Origin: Burkholderiales bacterium | Lineage (GTDB): Bacteria > Pseudomonadota > Gammaproteobacteria > Burkholderiales > Burkholderiaceae_E | Assembly (NCBI GenBank): GCA_026399835.1 | Contig: JAPLQE010000058.1 | Coordinates: forward strand, 62,001 to 126,000 | Length of the DNA: 64,000 nt | Direction: 5' to 3' | Shown here: piece after piece, positions 8,382-20,027 of the stretch | Layout: each line of letters starts with the position of its first letter | Position numbering within the stretch: position 1 is the first letter of the stretch | The notes under the pieces: model-generated | Database searches by the model: none | The model's input: the letters and a program-made list of their open reading frames with translations, nothing else | Told to the model about the DNA's origin: nothing | Position numbers and translations under genes: made by a program

Positions 8382-10903
8382 ATGGACATCAACCGAGTGC
8401 GCGCGCTGCGCGGCCCGAACGTGTGGACCCGACACACCGCGATCGAGGCGGTCGTCGGGCATACCGACGACGAGGCGTCGATCGACCGGATCGACGGACT
8501 GGAGGCCCGCCTGCGCGCGCGGCTGCCCGCGCTGCCGGCGCTGCACACCGCAGACGGCGCGTGGATGTCGGTGCCCCGGGCGCTCGCCCAGCTGGCGCTC
8601 ACGCTGCAGACCGAGGCCGGCTGCCCGGTCGCCTTCGTGCGCGAGCTCGGCACCCGCGAGCCCGGGCTCACGCGCATCGTGTTCGAGTACTCGCAGGAGG
8701 CCGTCGGCCGCCTCGCGCTCGACACCGCGGTGGCCCTGCTCGAGGCGGCGCGCACGGACGCGCCCTTCGACACCGCGGCCGCGCTGACGAAGCTGCGCGA
8801 GCTGGACGAGGACATCCGGCTCGGGCCGTCGACCGGTGCGATCGTGCAGGCCGGCGTCGCCCGCGGCATCCCGTTCCGCAGGCTGACCGACGGCAGCCTG
8901 GTGCAGTTCGGCTGGGGCGTGCACCAGCGCCGCATCCAGGCGGCCGAGGTCGACGCCACCAGCGCGATCGCCGAGTCGATCGCGCAGGACAAAGAGCTCA
9001 CCAAGCAGCTGCTGGTGTCGATCGGCGTGCCGGTGCCCGGCGGCGGCTCGGTCGACGAGATCGAGGACGCCTGGAAGATCATGCAGTCGCTCGGGGCGCC
9101 GGCGGTGGTCAAGCCGCGCGACGGCAGCCAGGGCCGCGGCGTGACCGTCGACGTGCAGACCCGCGAGCAGCTCGAAGCCGCATGGTCGGCCGCCTACGAG
9201 ATCAGCGGCGACGTGATCGTCGAGCGCTACATCCCCGGCGACGACTACCGGCTCCTGGTGATCGACGGCAAGCTGGTGGCGGCCGCACGCCGCGACCCGC
9301 CGCAGGTGATCGGCGACGGCAGGCAGACTGTCCGCGAGCTGGTCGACGGGGTCAACCGCGACCCGCGCCGCGGCGACGGGCATGCGACGCCGCTCACGCG
9401 TATCCGCCTCGACGCGATCGCGATCGCGCGCCTCGCGCTCCAGGGGCTGGGGGCCGACTCCGTGCCCGAGGCCGGCCGCAAGGTGGTGCTGCGCAACAAC
9501 GCGAACCTGAGCACCGGCGGCGCGGCGACCGACGTCACCGACGAGGTCCATCCCGATGTCGCCGCCCGCGCGGTCGAGGCGGCGCGGATGATCGGCCTGC
9601 ACATCTGCGGCGTCGACATCGTGTGCCGCACGGTGTCGCAGCCGCTCGAGGAGCAGGGCGGCGGCATCGTCGAGGTCAACGCCGCCCCCGGGCTGCGGAT
9701 GCACCTGGCGCCCTCGTACGGCTCGCCGCGCCCGCTCGGCGAAGCGATCGTCGGCACGCTCTACCCCGCGGCCGGCGACGGCCGCGTGCCCACCGTCGCC
9801 GTCACCGGCACGAACGGCAAGACCACCACGGTGCGGCTGATCGCCCACCTGCTCGCCGGCTCCGGACTGAAGGTCGGCATGACCAACACCGACGGCGTCT
9901 ACGTCGACGGCGTGCAGACCGACAGCGGCGACTGCAGCGGCCCGAAGAGCGCGCGCAACGTGCTGATGCACCCGGACGTGCAGGCAGCGGTCTTCGAGAC
10001 GGCGCGCGGCGGCATCCTGCGATCGGTCAGGGCGACCACCTCGGACTGAACCACATCGAGACGCCCGAGGAAGTGGCCTGGGTCAAGGGCGTGGTCGTCG
10101 AGAACGTCGCGCCCGACGGCATGGCCGTGCTCAACGGCGAGGACCCGCTGTGCGCGGCGATGGCCGACCGCTGCCCGGGCTCGGTGACGCTGTTCGGGCA
10201 CGACGGCACGCATCCGGTGCTCGCGGCTCACCGCGCACGCGCGCACCGCGTGGTGTTCCGCCGCGGCGACGCGATCGTCTGCGCGCACCGCGAGCGCGAG
10301 TGGCGCCTGCCGCTGTCCGGCATCCCGCTGACCGGCGGCGGCGCGATCGGCTTCCAGGTGGCCAACGCGATGGCGGCGATCGCGGCGACCTGGGCGCTCG
10401 ACATGGACTGGGACGCGATGCGCCGCGGCCTGGCGACCTTCGTCAGCGATGCCGGCACGGTGCCCGGACGCTTCAATGTCTTCGACTACCGGGGCGCGAC
10501 CGTGGTGGCCGACTATGGCCACAACCCGGATGCGATGGCGGCCCTGGTGCAGGCGGTCTCGACGATGACCGCCGCGCGGCGCTCGGTGGTGATCAGCGGC
10601 GCCGGCGACCGGCGCGACGAGGACCTGCGCGGCCAGACGCGGATCCTCGGCGAGGCCTTCGACGAGGTGATCCTGTACCAGGACGCCGCACAGCGCGGCC
10701 GCGCCGACGGCGAGGTGGTCGCGCTGCTGCGCGAGGGCCTGGCGGGCGCCTCGCGGACCACGCGCGTCGACGCGATCAACGGCGAGTTCGTCGCGATCGA
10801 CGCCGCGCTCGCTCGGCTCCAGCCCGGCCACCTGTGCCTGATCCTCGTGGATCAGGTGCAGGAGGCGCTGGATCACATCGCGACGCGGATCCGGCAAGCC
10901 TGA
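8382..10903 (+). pseudogene. cphA: Cyanophycin synthetase CphA, broken by internal deletion and frameshift
   Basis: The enzyme polymerises aspartate and arginine into cyanophycin using an ATP-grasp domain (aspartate addition) and a Mur-ligase-like domain (arginine addition). The first frame (8382-10049) encodes the N-domain, the ATP-grasp domain and an intact P-loop GTNGKTTTV (about residue 473), then reads ETARGGILR and runs into a stop. The family sequence resumes in another frame at 10022 (IGQGDHLGLN) and continues to 10903, including the rest of the Mur-ligase domain (DYGHNPDAM, ISGAGDRRDEDL). Aligning with neighbouring CphA' shows a gap of exactly 15 residues plus one base, a 46-base deletion. 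As read, the product is truncated to 555 residues without a working ligase domain. A sequencing or assembly error is the main alternative. Confidence 0.85.
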
Positions 10904-10905
10904 GC

Positions 10906-10919
10906 GGCCCTGTCGGGCC
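10906..10919. terminator. Possible bidirectional hairpin between convergent genes
   Basis: A GGCCC-TGTC-GGGCC hairpin begins three bases after the cphA stop and nine bases before the end of the convergent monooxygenase gene. It could slow transcription from both sides. There is no T-tract on either strand, so classical intrinsic termination is doubtful. Confidence 0.3.
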
Positions 10920-10928
10920 GGCCACTGG

Positions 10929-14309
<3,381 letters not shown>

Positions 14310-14329
14310 TTTGGGAAATTTATCCCAAA
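14310..14329. promoter_or_regulatory. AT-rich palindromic operator candidate before DUF6502
   Basis: A perfect inverted repeat, TTTGGGA-N6-TCCCAAA, sits immediately upstream of the DUF6502 ATG. The surrounding AT-rich patch stands out against the GC-rich background. On the gene's strand it contains GATAAA, which could double as a -10 element. The position would let a bound protein block transcription or translation start. The DUF6502 protein itself is the natural candidate ligand, by inference only. Confidence 0.55.
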
Positions 14330-14377
14330 TATTGCCGCCTTGCAAGTGCGCGGAGCGCCGACCGCTTTCGCTCCGGC

Positions 14378-15211
14378 TCAGCCCGACGGATGCCGGAAGG
14401 TCGCCAGCGCGATCCGCCACATCCCCCAGGCCAGGGCCAACGGAAACAGCAGCGTCTGCAGCAGGAAGACCACCATCAGGCTGGTGACATGCTCGGCGAG
14501 GCGCCCGGTGGTCCGGGCGAGCGCCTCGATGCGCGGGCCGAGTTCGACCCCGCGCGACAGCCACTCGCGCAGCGAGGCGCTCGCCCCGCCGGGCTCGGCC
14601 GTGCCCGCGGGTGCCCCCGGGCCGCCCTGGGCGGCCGCCTTCGCCTCGCCGGTCAGCGCCTCGATCGCCTGGCGGGACGCCTCCTGCTGCGAGGCGAGGA
14701 AGGTCCGGGCGAGCAGGTCGGTGCCGACGGCGGCCACCGGTACCGCGAAGCGCGCGAGCAGCAGCAGCGCCAGCGCGCGCAGCAGCCATCGCGGGCTCGG
14801 CCGCCCCGCCACCGCGAGCCCAGCCCAGGCGAGCGCGGCCACGCCGAGCGCCCCGGCCACCACCCAGTGGCCGCCGACCGCCAGCAGCACCTTCTGCACG
14901 CCGAAGGCCACGGTGGCCGCGAGCATCGCGTCGGAGAAGCGCTCGATCAGGTCGTTGACCGGGTCGAGCAGCTCGCCCGGCGCCACGCTCATGCCGACGC
15001 CGAGCTGCGCCGAGACCTGCGCGCTCTGCACCAGCGAGATCACGCCATTGAGGGCCCGTGCGGTGGCGAACGCGGCGAAGGCCGCCTTCATCCCGCCGTC
15101 GATGTGGCGGGCCGCCGCATCGTCCAGCGGACGCAGCCAGGCGGCGACGGCCAGCAGCGCGACGAGCAGCGCCGCAGCGAGCGCGCGGACGCGCGGGGTG
15201 GGACGGGTCAT
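14378..15211 (-). CDS. Hypothetical inner-membrane protein
   Basis: The 277-residue protein has an N-terminal hydrophobic anchor (ALAAALLVALLAVAAWL), several further membrane segments around residues 95-130 and 140-165, and a last one near the C-terminus (LMVVFLLQTLLFPLALAWGM). Between the third group and the last is an alanine/glycine-rich soluble stretch. I do not recognise a family. The start MTRPTPR was chosen because it places the arginine-rich cytoplasmic end directly before the first helix. It is transcribed toward the DUF6502 pair, 68 bases upstream of that operator, and divergently from the flavin reductase. Confidence 0.7.
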   Translation of the reverse strand: MTRPTPRVRALAAALLVALLAVAAWLRPLDDAAARHIDGGMKAAFAAFATARALNGVISLVQSAQVSAQLGVGMSVAPGELLDPVNDLIERFSDAMLAATVAFGVQKVLLAVGGHWVVAGALGVAALAWAGLAVAGRPSPRWLLRALALLLLARFAVPVAAVGTDLLARTFLASQQEASRQAIEALTGEAKAAAQGGPGAPAGTAEPGGASASLREWLSRGVELGPRIEALARTTGRLAEHVTSLMVVFLLQTLLFPLALAWGMWRIALATFRHPSG

Positions 15212-15270
15212 GGAACGGCTCCCGGGGGCGGTGGCGTACGCTACGCGAGATCCCGTCACCGTATCGCGTC

Positions 15271-15867
15271 ATGCGTGCCACCGTCGATCCCGAACGTGCC
15301 TGCAGGCTGGTCAACCACGGCCCGACCCTCCTGGTGAGCGCCGCCCACGAGGGTCGGCGCACCCTGATGGCCGCCGCCTGGTCGATGCCGGTCGAGTTCG
15401 CGCCGCCGCGCATCGCGGTGGTCGTCGACAGGAAGACGTTCACCCGCGAGCTGATTGCCGCCTCCGGCACGCTCGCGCTGTGCGTGCCCTGCCGCGCGCA
15501 GGCCGACCTGGTGTGGACCGTCGGCAGCGTGAGCGGCCGCGACGCCGCGCGCGACGGGACCGACAAGTTCCGGCGCTACGGCATCGGCTGGTTCGACGGA
15601 CCGACGCTCGGCCTGCCCTGCGTCGAAGGCTGCGTCGCCTGGATGGAGGCACGGGTGATCGCCGAGCCGCACACCGAAGACGCGTACGACACCTTCTTCG
15701 TCGAGGTGGTCTCGGCGCAGGCCGACCCGCGCGTCTTCGCCGACGGCCGCTGGTCGTTCCGCGAGGACAACGCCGACCTCCACACCCTCCACCACCTGGG
15801 GGCGGGCGTGTTCGCCGTACCCTCGCAGACGGTCGCAGCGCGGGCGCTGCCGGCGCGCGACGCCTGA
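15271..15867 (+). CDS. Flavin reductase family protein (FMN-binding split barrel)
   Basis: The 198-residue protein fits the flavin reductase-like FMN-binding fold. LVNHGPTLLVSAAHEGRRTL with MAAAWSMPVEFAPPRIAVVV covers the strands that bind FMN, and LALCVPCRAQADLV and GLPCVEGCVAWMEARV cover the core. Such proteins reduce flavin with NAD(P)H or simply bind FMN; no partner oxygenase is adjacent. There is no ribosome-binding site before the ATG, so the mRNA may be leaderless or an alternative start may be used. The octamer repeat array and hydrolase gene follow within 90 bases on the same strand. Confidence 0.85.
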   Translation: MRATVDPERACRLVNHGPTLLVSAAHEGRRTLMAAAWSMPVEFAPPRIAVVVDRKTFTRELIAASGTLALCVPCRAQADLVWTVGSVSGRDAARDGTDKFRRYGIGWFDGPTLGLPCVEGCVAWMEARVIAEPHTEDAYDTFFVEVVSAQADPRVFADGRWSFREDNADLHTLHHLGAGVFAVPSQTVAARALPARDA

Positions 15868-15880
15868 GCGGCCTGCCCTC

Positions 15881-15952
15881 TTCGACCCTTCGACCCTTCG
15901 ACCCTTCGATCATTCGACCCGCCGACCCGCCGACCCGCAGACCCGCACCGAC
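15881..15952 (+). repeat. Nine-copy octamer tandem repeat abutting the hydrolase start codon
   Basis: Seventy-two bases divide exactly into nine 8-bp units: TTCGACCC three times, TTCGATCA, TTCGACCC, GCCGACCC twice, GCAGACCC and GCACCGAC. The array ends at the ATG of the alpha/beta hydrolase and replaces any Shine-Dalgarno sequence there. Because the unit is 8 bp, copy changes would alter promoter or leader spacing. Confidence 0.85.
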
Positions 15953-16810
15953 ATGACGACCCCGCCCGCAGCCCACACCACCGACCGGGGCCGCGGCGCG
16001 CCCGCGCTGGTCTTCGTGCACGGCTTCTCGTGCAGCCGGACCGACTGGGCACCGCAGGTGAGCGCGCTGTCGGCGACGCACCGGTGCATCGCGATCGACC
16101 TGCCCGGACACGGCGATACGCCTGCGTGCGCCGAGGCGAGCATCGCCGCGCTCGGTGCGTCGGTGAACGCGACGCTCGACGCGCTCGGGGCCCAGGACGT
16201 GGTGCTGGTCGGGCACAGCATGGGCTGCCGCGTAGTGTCCGAGGCCTGCGACCGCGCCCCCGCCCGGGTGCGCGGCCTGGTGTACGTCGACGGCAGCTTC
16301 ATCGAGGGCGATCCCGCCGCGATCGTCGCCGCGACCGAGGCGAAGATCGACGCGCTCGGCATCGAGCCCTTCCTCGCCGGTCTGTATCGCGAGTTCCACG
16401 TCGAGGCCACGCCGCAGGCGGTGCGCGAGGCGGTCGACGCCCACCTCGCGCACATCGACCGCGCATTCGCGCGCCGGCTCGTCGTCGACATGGTCCGCTG
16501 GGATTCGACGCGGGCGCGGGCCGTGCTGCGCACGATCGGCCGGCCGGTGCTGGCGATCCAGTCCACGCTCTTCGACACCGAGCTGAACCGCGTGCCGGTG
16601 CGCGCGGGCGAGCTCACGCCGTTCTCGCGCGCCGTGCTCGACTGCGTGCCGGGGGCACGCATCGAGACCATCGCCTGCGGGCACTTCACGATGCTGGAGG
16701 CGCCGCAGGAGACGAACGCGCTGATCGGGGCGTTCGTGGACGGGCTGGGGTCGCGACCCACGACCTTCGATGCGCATCCGATGCGCCCGCCGCTCCCGGA
16801 CGACCGCTAG
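15953..16810 (+). CDS. Alpha/beta hydrolase
   Basis: The 285-residue protein shows the fold's landmarks. LVFVHGFSCSRTDW carries the oxyanion HG motif, AIDLPGHGDT follows strand 4, and VVLVGHSMGCRVV is the nucleophile elbow with the catalytic serine near residue 88. Near the end IACGHFTMLEAP supplies the histidine. A cap region lies around residues 110-190. The substrate cannot be told from sequence; esterase or C-C hydrolase activity is possible. No signal peptide is present. The start ATG follows directly on the octamer array. Confidence 0.85.
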   Translation: MTTPPAAHTTDRGRGAPALVFVHGFSCSRTDWAPQVSALSATHRCIAIDLPGHGDTPACAEASIAALGASVNATLDALGAQDVVLVGHSMGCRVVSEACDRAPARVRGLVYVDGSFIEGDPAAIVAATEAKIDALGIEPFLAGLYREFHVEATPQAVREAVDAHLAHIDRAFARRLVVDMVRWDSTRARAVLRTIGRPVLAIQSTLFDTELNRVPVRAGELTPFSRAVLDCVPGARIETIACGHFTMLEAPQETNALIGAFVDGLGSRPTTFDAHPMRPPLPDDR

Positions 16811-16908
16811 TTGTCTGCGCTGGGTGAGCAGGCGTGCAAGAAGCGCGCCCCCACGACACGTGCAACACGCAGAATCATCGTCGACACATCAGCGCGACAG
16901 AGACAGCA

Positions 16909-17823
16909 ATGAGCTACCTGAAAAAAGCGATCGCCAAGTTCAATCAAGCGCTGTCCACCATCTCGAGAGCGGACGAACGTCTTGACGAGATAAAGATCAA
17001 TCAAGGACGAATACTTTCCTCGTTGAATGAAAACAAATCGACGAAGAATCTGAAGGAGTATGAGTTCAAGGTGTTCTCCCAATGGGGCGAAGACGGGATC
17101 ATTCAACACCTGACCCAATCGATCGAGATGAAGAACAAGACCTTCTTCGAGCTGGGAGTGGAAGACTTCTTCGAGTCCAACTGCCGCTTCCTGCTCATGA
17201 AGGACGACTGGAAAGGCTTTGTCGTCGATGGCTCGACATCGAACATCCAGCGGCTGAAGGACTCGTACTTCTACTGGAAGCATCATCTGGACGCGGTCGA
17301 CAGGTTCATCACCCGAGAGAACGTCGAAGACATTCTCGCGATGAGCGGCTTCGAACATGACCTCGGGATATTGTCCATCGACCTGGACGGAAACGACTTC
17401 CACATACTCGAAGCAATCGGCAGCTTCAGCCCGCGCATTCTGATCTGCGAGTACAACGCCGTCTTTGGCGGAAGCAGAAAGATCACGGTTCCGTATCAGG
17501 CCGACTTCCAGCGAACCAGAGCTCACCATTCGAACCTGTACGGCGGAGCCTCTTTGGCAGCCATCACGTATCTTGCGAACAAGAAGGGTTACTCGCTGGT
17601 AGGAACCAACACCGCAGGCAACAACGCCTTCTTTGTTCGAGACGACCTGTTGAATGACAGAGTCGAGGTACTGACTGCCGAGGCAGCGTATTCGCCTTCG
17701 AACTTCCGCGAGAGCAGAGACGAAAGCGGGAACCTGACGTTCATTCCGGCCGACAAGAGGCTTGAAGTCATCAGGGGATTGCCCGTCTACGAAGTCGAGA
17801 GACAGGTCATCGAAAAGATCTGA
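16909..17823 (+). CDS. FkbM-like SAM-dependent methyltransferase, lower-GC island gene
   Basis: The 304-residue protein contains FSQWGEDGIIQHL, FFELGVEDFFESNCRFLL, WKGFVVDGSTSNIQRL and LGILSIDLDGNDFHIL. These follow the pattern of FkbM-type methyltransferases in surface-glycan loci (a Gly-rich SAM loop, an acidic residue after the second strand, then a D-DG motif). The N-terminal 60 residues are helical and lysine-rich, possibly coiled coil. Codon use differs sharply from its neighbours: many AAA, AAT and TTC/TTT mixtures and visibly lower GC across about 16850-17850, which suggests recent horizontal acquisition. No glycan genes sit beside it. I started at MSYLKKA, where the lower-GC coding pattern begins. 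Confidence 0.72.
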   Translation: MSYLKKAIAKFNQALSTISRADERLDEIKINQGRILSSLNENKSTKNLKEYEFKVFSQWGEDGIIQHLTQSIEMKNKTFFELGVEDFFESNCRFLLMKDDWKGFVVDGSTSNIQRLKDSYFYWKHHLDAVDRFITRENVEDILAMSGFEHDLGILSIDLDGNDFHILEAIGSFSPRILICEYNAVFGGSRKITVPYQADFQRTRAHHSNLYGGASLAAITYLANKKGYSLVGTNTAGNNAFFVRDDLLNDRVEVLTAEAAYSPSNFRESRDESGNLTFIPADKRLEVIRGLPVYEVERQVIEKI

Positions 17824-18081
17824 TCAAGCCCACTCGACAGCCGAGCTCGGCATAGCAGCCCGCAAGTCTAGGTCGCGTTGTGCGGCCTCCATGGTCCGCC
17901 TCGAACAACCCGAAGACCGAGCGAGCACGACGGGCCGACCTGCCCTGCCGCCTCGGCGGCCGGCCGGACTGCTGCACCTGCGCAGGTGCATCGCGAGTCG
18001 ATCGGGTGCGTCGACATCGCGAGGCCGGAAGGCAGTTCGCGTCGAGCCGCGAGAGGCGTGGGAGGCGCGGGAATCGCCGCC
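17824..18081. other. Intergenic region with no recognisable feature
   Basis: These 258 bases lie between two convergent genes. I see no tRNA, no terminator with a T-tract and no convincing reading frame. Composition returns from the lower GC of the methyltransferase gene to the high GC of the rest of the window. Confidence 0.5.
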
Positions 18082-18558
18082 TCAGGGCACGCGCCGGATC
18101 TTCAGCAGCTTGCCGCGCAACGACTCCAGGTCGGCCTGGCGCTTCGTCGGGTCGTTGTACCAGGTGCCCCCTGCGCGCAGCTCCACGACCACGCCACGCC
18201 GCTCGTACCACACCGTAGGCGCGGTGTTGTCGCCCTGGCCTTCCTGGAACGCAGCACCGTCGGGATCACCCGGCACCGGCACCAGTTTGCCGGCGAGCAC
18301 CATGCCGAACTTCTTGGCGTCCGGCGCGTTCGTGTAAACCTGCGTGCCGACCCGCAGCGACCAGCGGCGGGCTGCGTACTGGCACGACCGCAGGTCGATG
18401 CCCCCGGCCCCGTAGGCCATGCCCGGCTTGCCCTCCTCGAACTTCTCTCCGAGCGCCGCCTCGAGATCGACGGGCTTGAACGGGCACGCGGGGAGTTCCT
18501 GGGCGTGCAGGGGCGCGGCGAGGCCGGCCACGACGAAGAGCGCAAGGACGGGGCGCAT
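18082..18558 (-). CDS. Small secreted hypothetical protein
   Basis: The 158-residue protein starts with a clear signal peptide (MRPVLALFVVAGLAAPLHAQ, cleavage after HAQ) and a good CAGGAGA ribosome-binding site. The mature part of about 138 residues is soluble and has two cysteines (CPFKP and RSCQYA) that could form a disulphide. I do not recognise a family. Repeated charged/aromatic stretches such as WYERRGVVVELRAGGTWYND suggest a compact beta-rich periplasmic domain. It is monocistronic and convergent with the methyltransferase. Confidence 0.7.
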   Translation of the reverse strand: MRPVLALFVVAGLAAPLHAQELPACPFKPVDLEAALGEKFEEGKPGMAYGAGGIDLRSCQYAARRWSLRVGTQVYTNAPDAKKFGMVLAGKLVPVPGDPDGAAFQEGQGDNTAPTVWYERRGVVVELRAGGTWYNDPTKRQADLESLRGKLLKIRRVP

Positions 18559-18761
18559 GGACGTCTCCTGGAAGGCGGGCCGGCCATGTTGCCACTTCTT
18601 TGTGCGTTGCCTTCGAACCGGCCCACTGGCGCCCCGCATTCCTGAGGCGCCCCGAGTCCACGCCACTGTGTATCGAATGTCCACAATCGGCGGCGCGGCC
18701 GTTCGGAATTCGGCGTGAAGGTAACGGTGGCCGCGACTCTGAAGGCGGGCTTCGTGGTGGG

Positions 18762-18923
18762 ATGCGCTCGATGCCGGGCAATCTGCACGACGGCCACACG
18801 CTCGGCGAGACGATCGGACACGTGAAGACCGACGGACGACTCGGACGGAACTGGCTCAAAGGGGCCCTGGGCGACGCGCTGCATGCGGTGCTGTGCGGCG
18901 CGGGTCACAACGTGCGGCTGCGG
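18762..18923 (+). mobile_element. Remnant of an IS5-type transposase
   Basis: The translation MRSMPGNLHDGHTL followed by IGHVKTDGRLGRNWLKGALG and DALHAVLCGAGHN matches two blocks near the C-terminal end of IS5-family DDE transposases. In intact proteins they are separated by several dozen residues and include the catalytic glutamate just before the IGH-K-DGRL block. Here they are fused directly, so the piece has an internal deletion and lacks both ends of the gene. No terminal inverted repeats or target duplication were found. It sits between a secreted-protein gene and a tRNA, a common insertion neighbourhood. Confidence 0.75.
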
Positions 18924-18967
18924 GCGGGCGATGAGGGATACGCCTCGGCGCAGGGACGCGGCATTCT

Positions 18968-19045
18968 TGGTGGGCCCCCCGGGGGTCGAACCCGGCACCA
19001 ACGGATTATGAGTCCGCTGCTCTGACCACCATGAGCTAGAGGCCC
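18968..19045 (-). tRNA. ileX: tRNA-Ile2 (anticodon CAU, lysidine-type)
   Basis: The sequence folds into a full cloverleaf. The acceptor stem is GGGCCTC with GGGGCCC, the D stem GCTC/GAGC, the anticodon stem GCGGA/TCCGT with loop CTCATAA, and the T arm CCGGG-TTCGACC-CCCGG. The CCA end is encoded at 18968-18970. Anticodon CAU alone would suggest methionine. The C4-G69 and C5-G68 acceptor pairs are those recognised by TilS in tRNA-Ile2, and the arm differs from elongator tRNA-Met. I therefore call it the AUA-reading isoleucine tRNA; elongator Met is the alternative. Confidence 0.82.
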
Positions 19046-19105
19046 GCGTCCGCGATGATACGCGCGGGTCGACGGGCCGCGGCCGGCAAACTCGGAGGCG
19101 CGCGA

Positions 19106-19111
19106 TAGAAT
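19106..19111 (+). promoter_or_regulatory. Candidate -10 element (TAGAAT) for the metallopeptidase gene
   Basis: TAGAAT lies 37 bases before the start codon and differs from TATAAT at one position. No good -35 match is seen 17 bases upstream. An extended leader would hold the ribosome-binding site GGGGAGCGAG. Confidence 0.35.
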
Positions 19112-19148
19112 CCGCCATTCGGAGCGGGGTACCGCGCGGGGAGCGAGC

Positions 19149-20027
19149 ATGCGCTGGGAAGACGGACGGCAGAGCGACAACGTCGAGGACCGCCGCGGCA
19201 TGCGGATGCCCGGCGGGCGCACCGGCGGCGTGGGCATCGGCACGCTGGTCATCGCGCTGCTCGGCAGCTGGCTGTTCGGCATCAACCCGATGGTGGTGCT
19301 CGGCCTGATGGAAGGCGCGAGCCAGCTCGGTGGCGGCGCCACCCAGCAGCAGCAGCAGGTGCAGGGCCAGCGCGGCCCGGTGCAGGACGAGGGCGGGCGC
19401 TTCACCTCGGTGATCCTCGCCAGCACCGAGGACGTCTGGCAGCAGGTCTTCCGGACGGCTGGCGCCCAGTACCGGCCGCCCAAGCTGGTGATGTTCGACG
19501 GCGCGACGCCGACCGCCTGCGGCACCGGCCAGACCGCCACCGGCCCGTTCTACTGCCCGAACGACCAGACGGTCTACATCGACCTCAGCTTCTACCGGAT
19601 GCTGGCCCAGAAGTTCCAGGCGCCGGGCGAGTTCGCCAACGCCTACGTCGTCGCCCACGAGGTCGGCCACCACATCCAGAACCTGCTGGGCACGATGAAG
19701 CAGGTGCAGGCCGCGCAGCAGCGCGCCGGCGAGCGCCAGGCCAACCAGCTGTCGGTGCGGCTCGAGCTGCAGGCCGACTGCTATGCGGGCGTCTGGGCCC
19801 ATCACTCGCAGAAGGCCCGCAGCTGGCTCGACCGTGGCGACATCGAGGCCGGCCTGAACGCGGCGGCGCAGATCGGCGACGACAAGATGATGCGCCGCGC
19901 CTCGGGCACGGTGGTGCCCGACGCGTTCACCCACGGCTCGGGCGCGCAGCGCGCCCACTGGTTCGGCCAGGGCATGAAGACCGGCTCGCTCGAGGCCTGC
20001 GACACGTTCCGGCAGACCACGCCCTGA
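19149..20027 (+). CDS. ypfJ: YpfJ-type neutral zinc metallopeptidase
   Basis: The 292-residue protein has a short charged N-terminus (MRWEDGRQSDNVEDRRG), a single membrane segment (VGIGTLVIALLGSWLFGINP) and a glutamine-rich linker. A conserved domain with VVAHEVGHHIQN follows (zinc-binding HExxH, about residue 170), and the downstream LELQADCYAGVWAHH gives the third ligand region. WEDGRxSxNVEDRR is the family hallmark. The protease domain is probably periplasmic, anchored to the inner membrane. Substrates are unknown. The stop overlaps the likely CTG start of the next transporter gene. Confidence 0.92.
   Translation: MRWEDGRQSDNVEDRRGMRMPGGRTGGVGIGTLVIALLGSWLFGINPMVVLGLMEGASQLGGGATQQQQQVQGQRGPVQDEGGRFTSVILASTEDVWQQVFRTAGAQYRPPKLVMFDGATPTACGTGQTATGPFYCPNDQTVYIDLSFYRMLAQKFQAPGEFANAYVVAHEVGHHIQNLLGTMKQVQAAQQRAGERQANQLSVRLELQADCYAGVWAHHSQKARSWLDRGDIEAGLNAAAQIGDDKMMRRASGTVVPDAFTHGSGAQRAHWFGQGMKTGSLEACDTFRQTTP

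Noticed and set aside
18600-18761. Upstream part of the frame containing the transposase relic as part of a gene
   Set aside because: It shows no transposase similarity and overlaps intergenic sequence upstream of the secreted-protein gene.
18968-19045. Elongator tRNA-Met
   Set aside because: The anticodon is CAU, but the C4-G69 and C5-G68 acceptor pairs match the lysidine synthetase target tRNA-Ile2 better. The elongator identity remains a lesser possibility.
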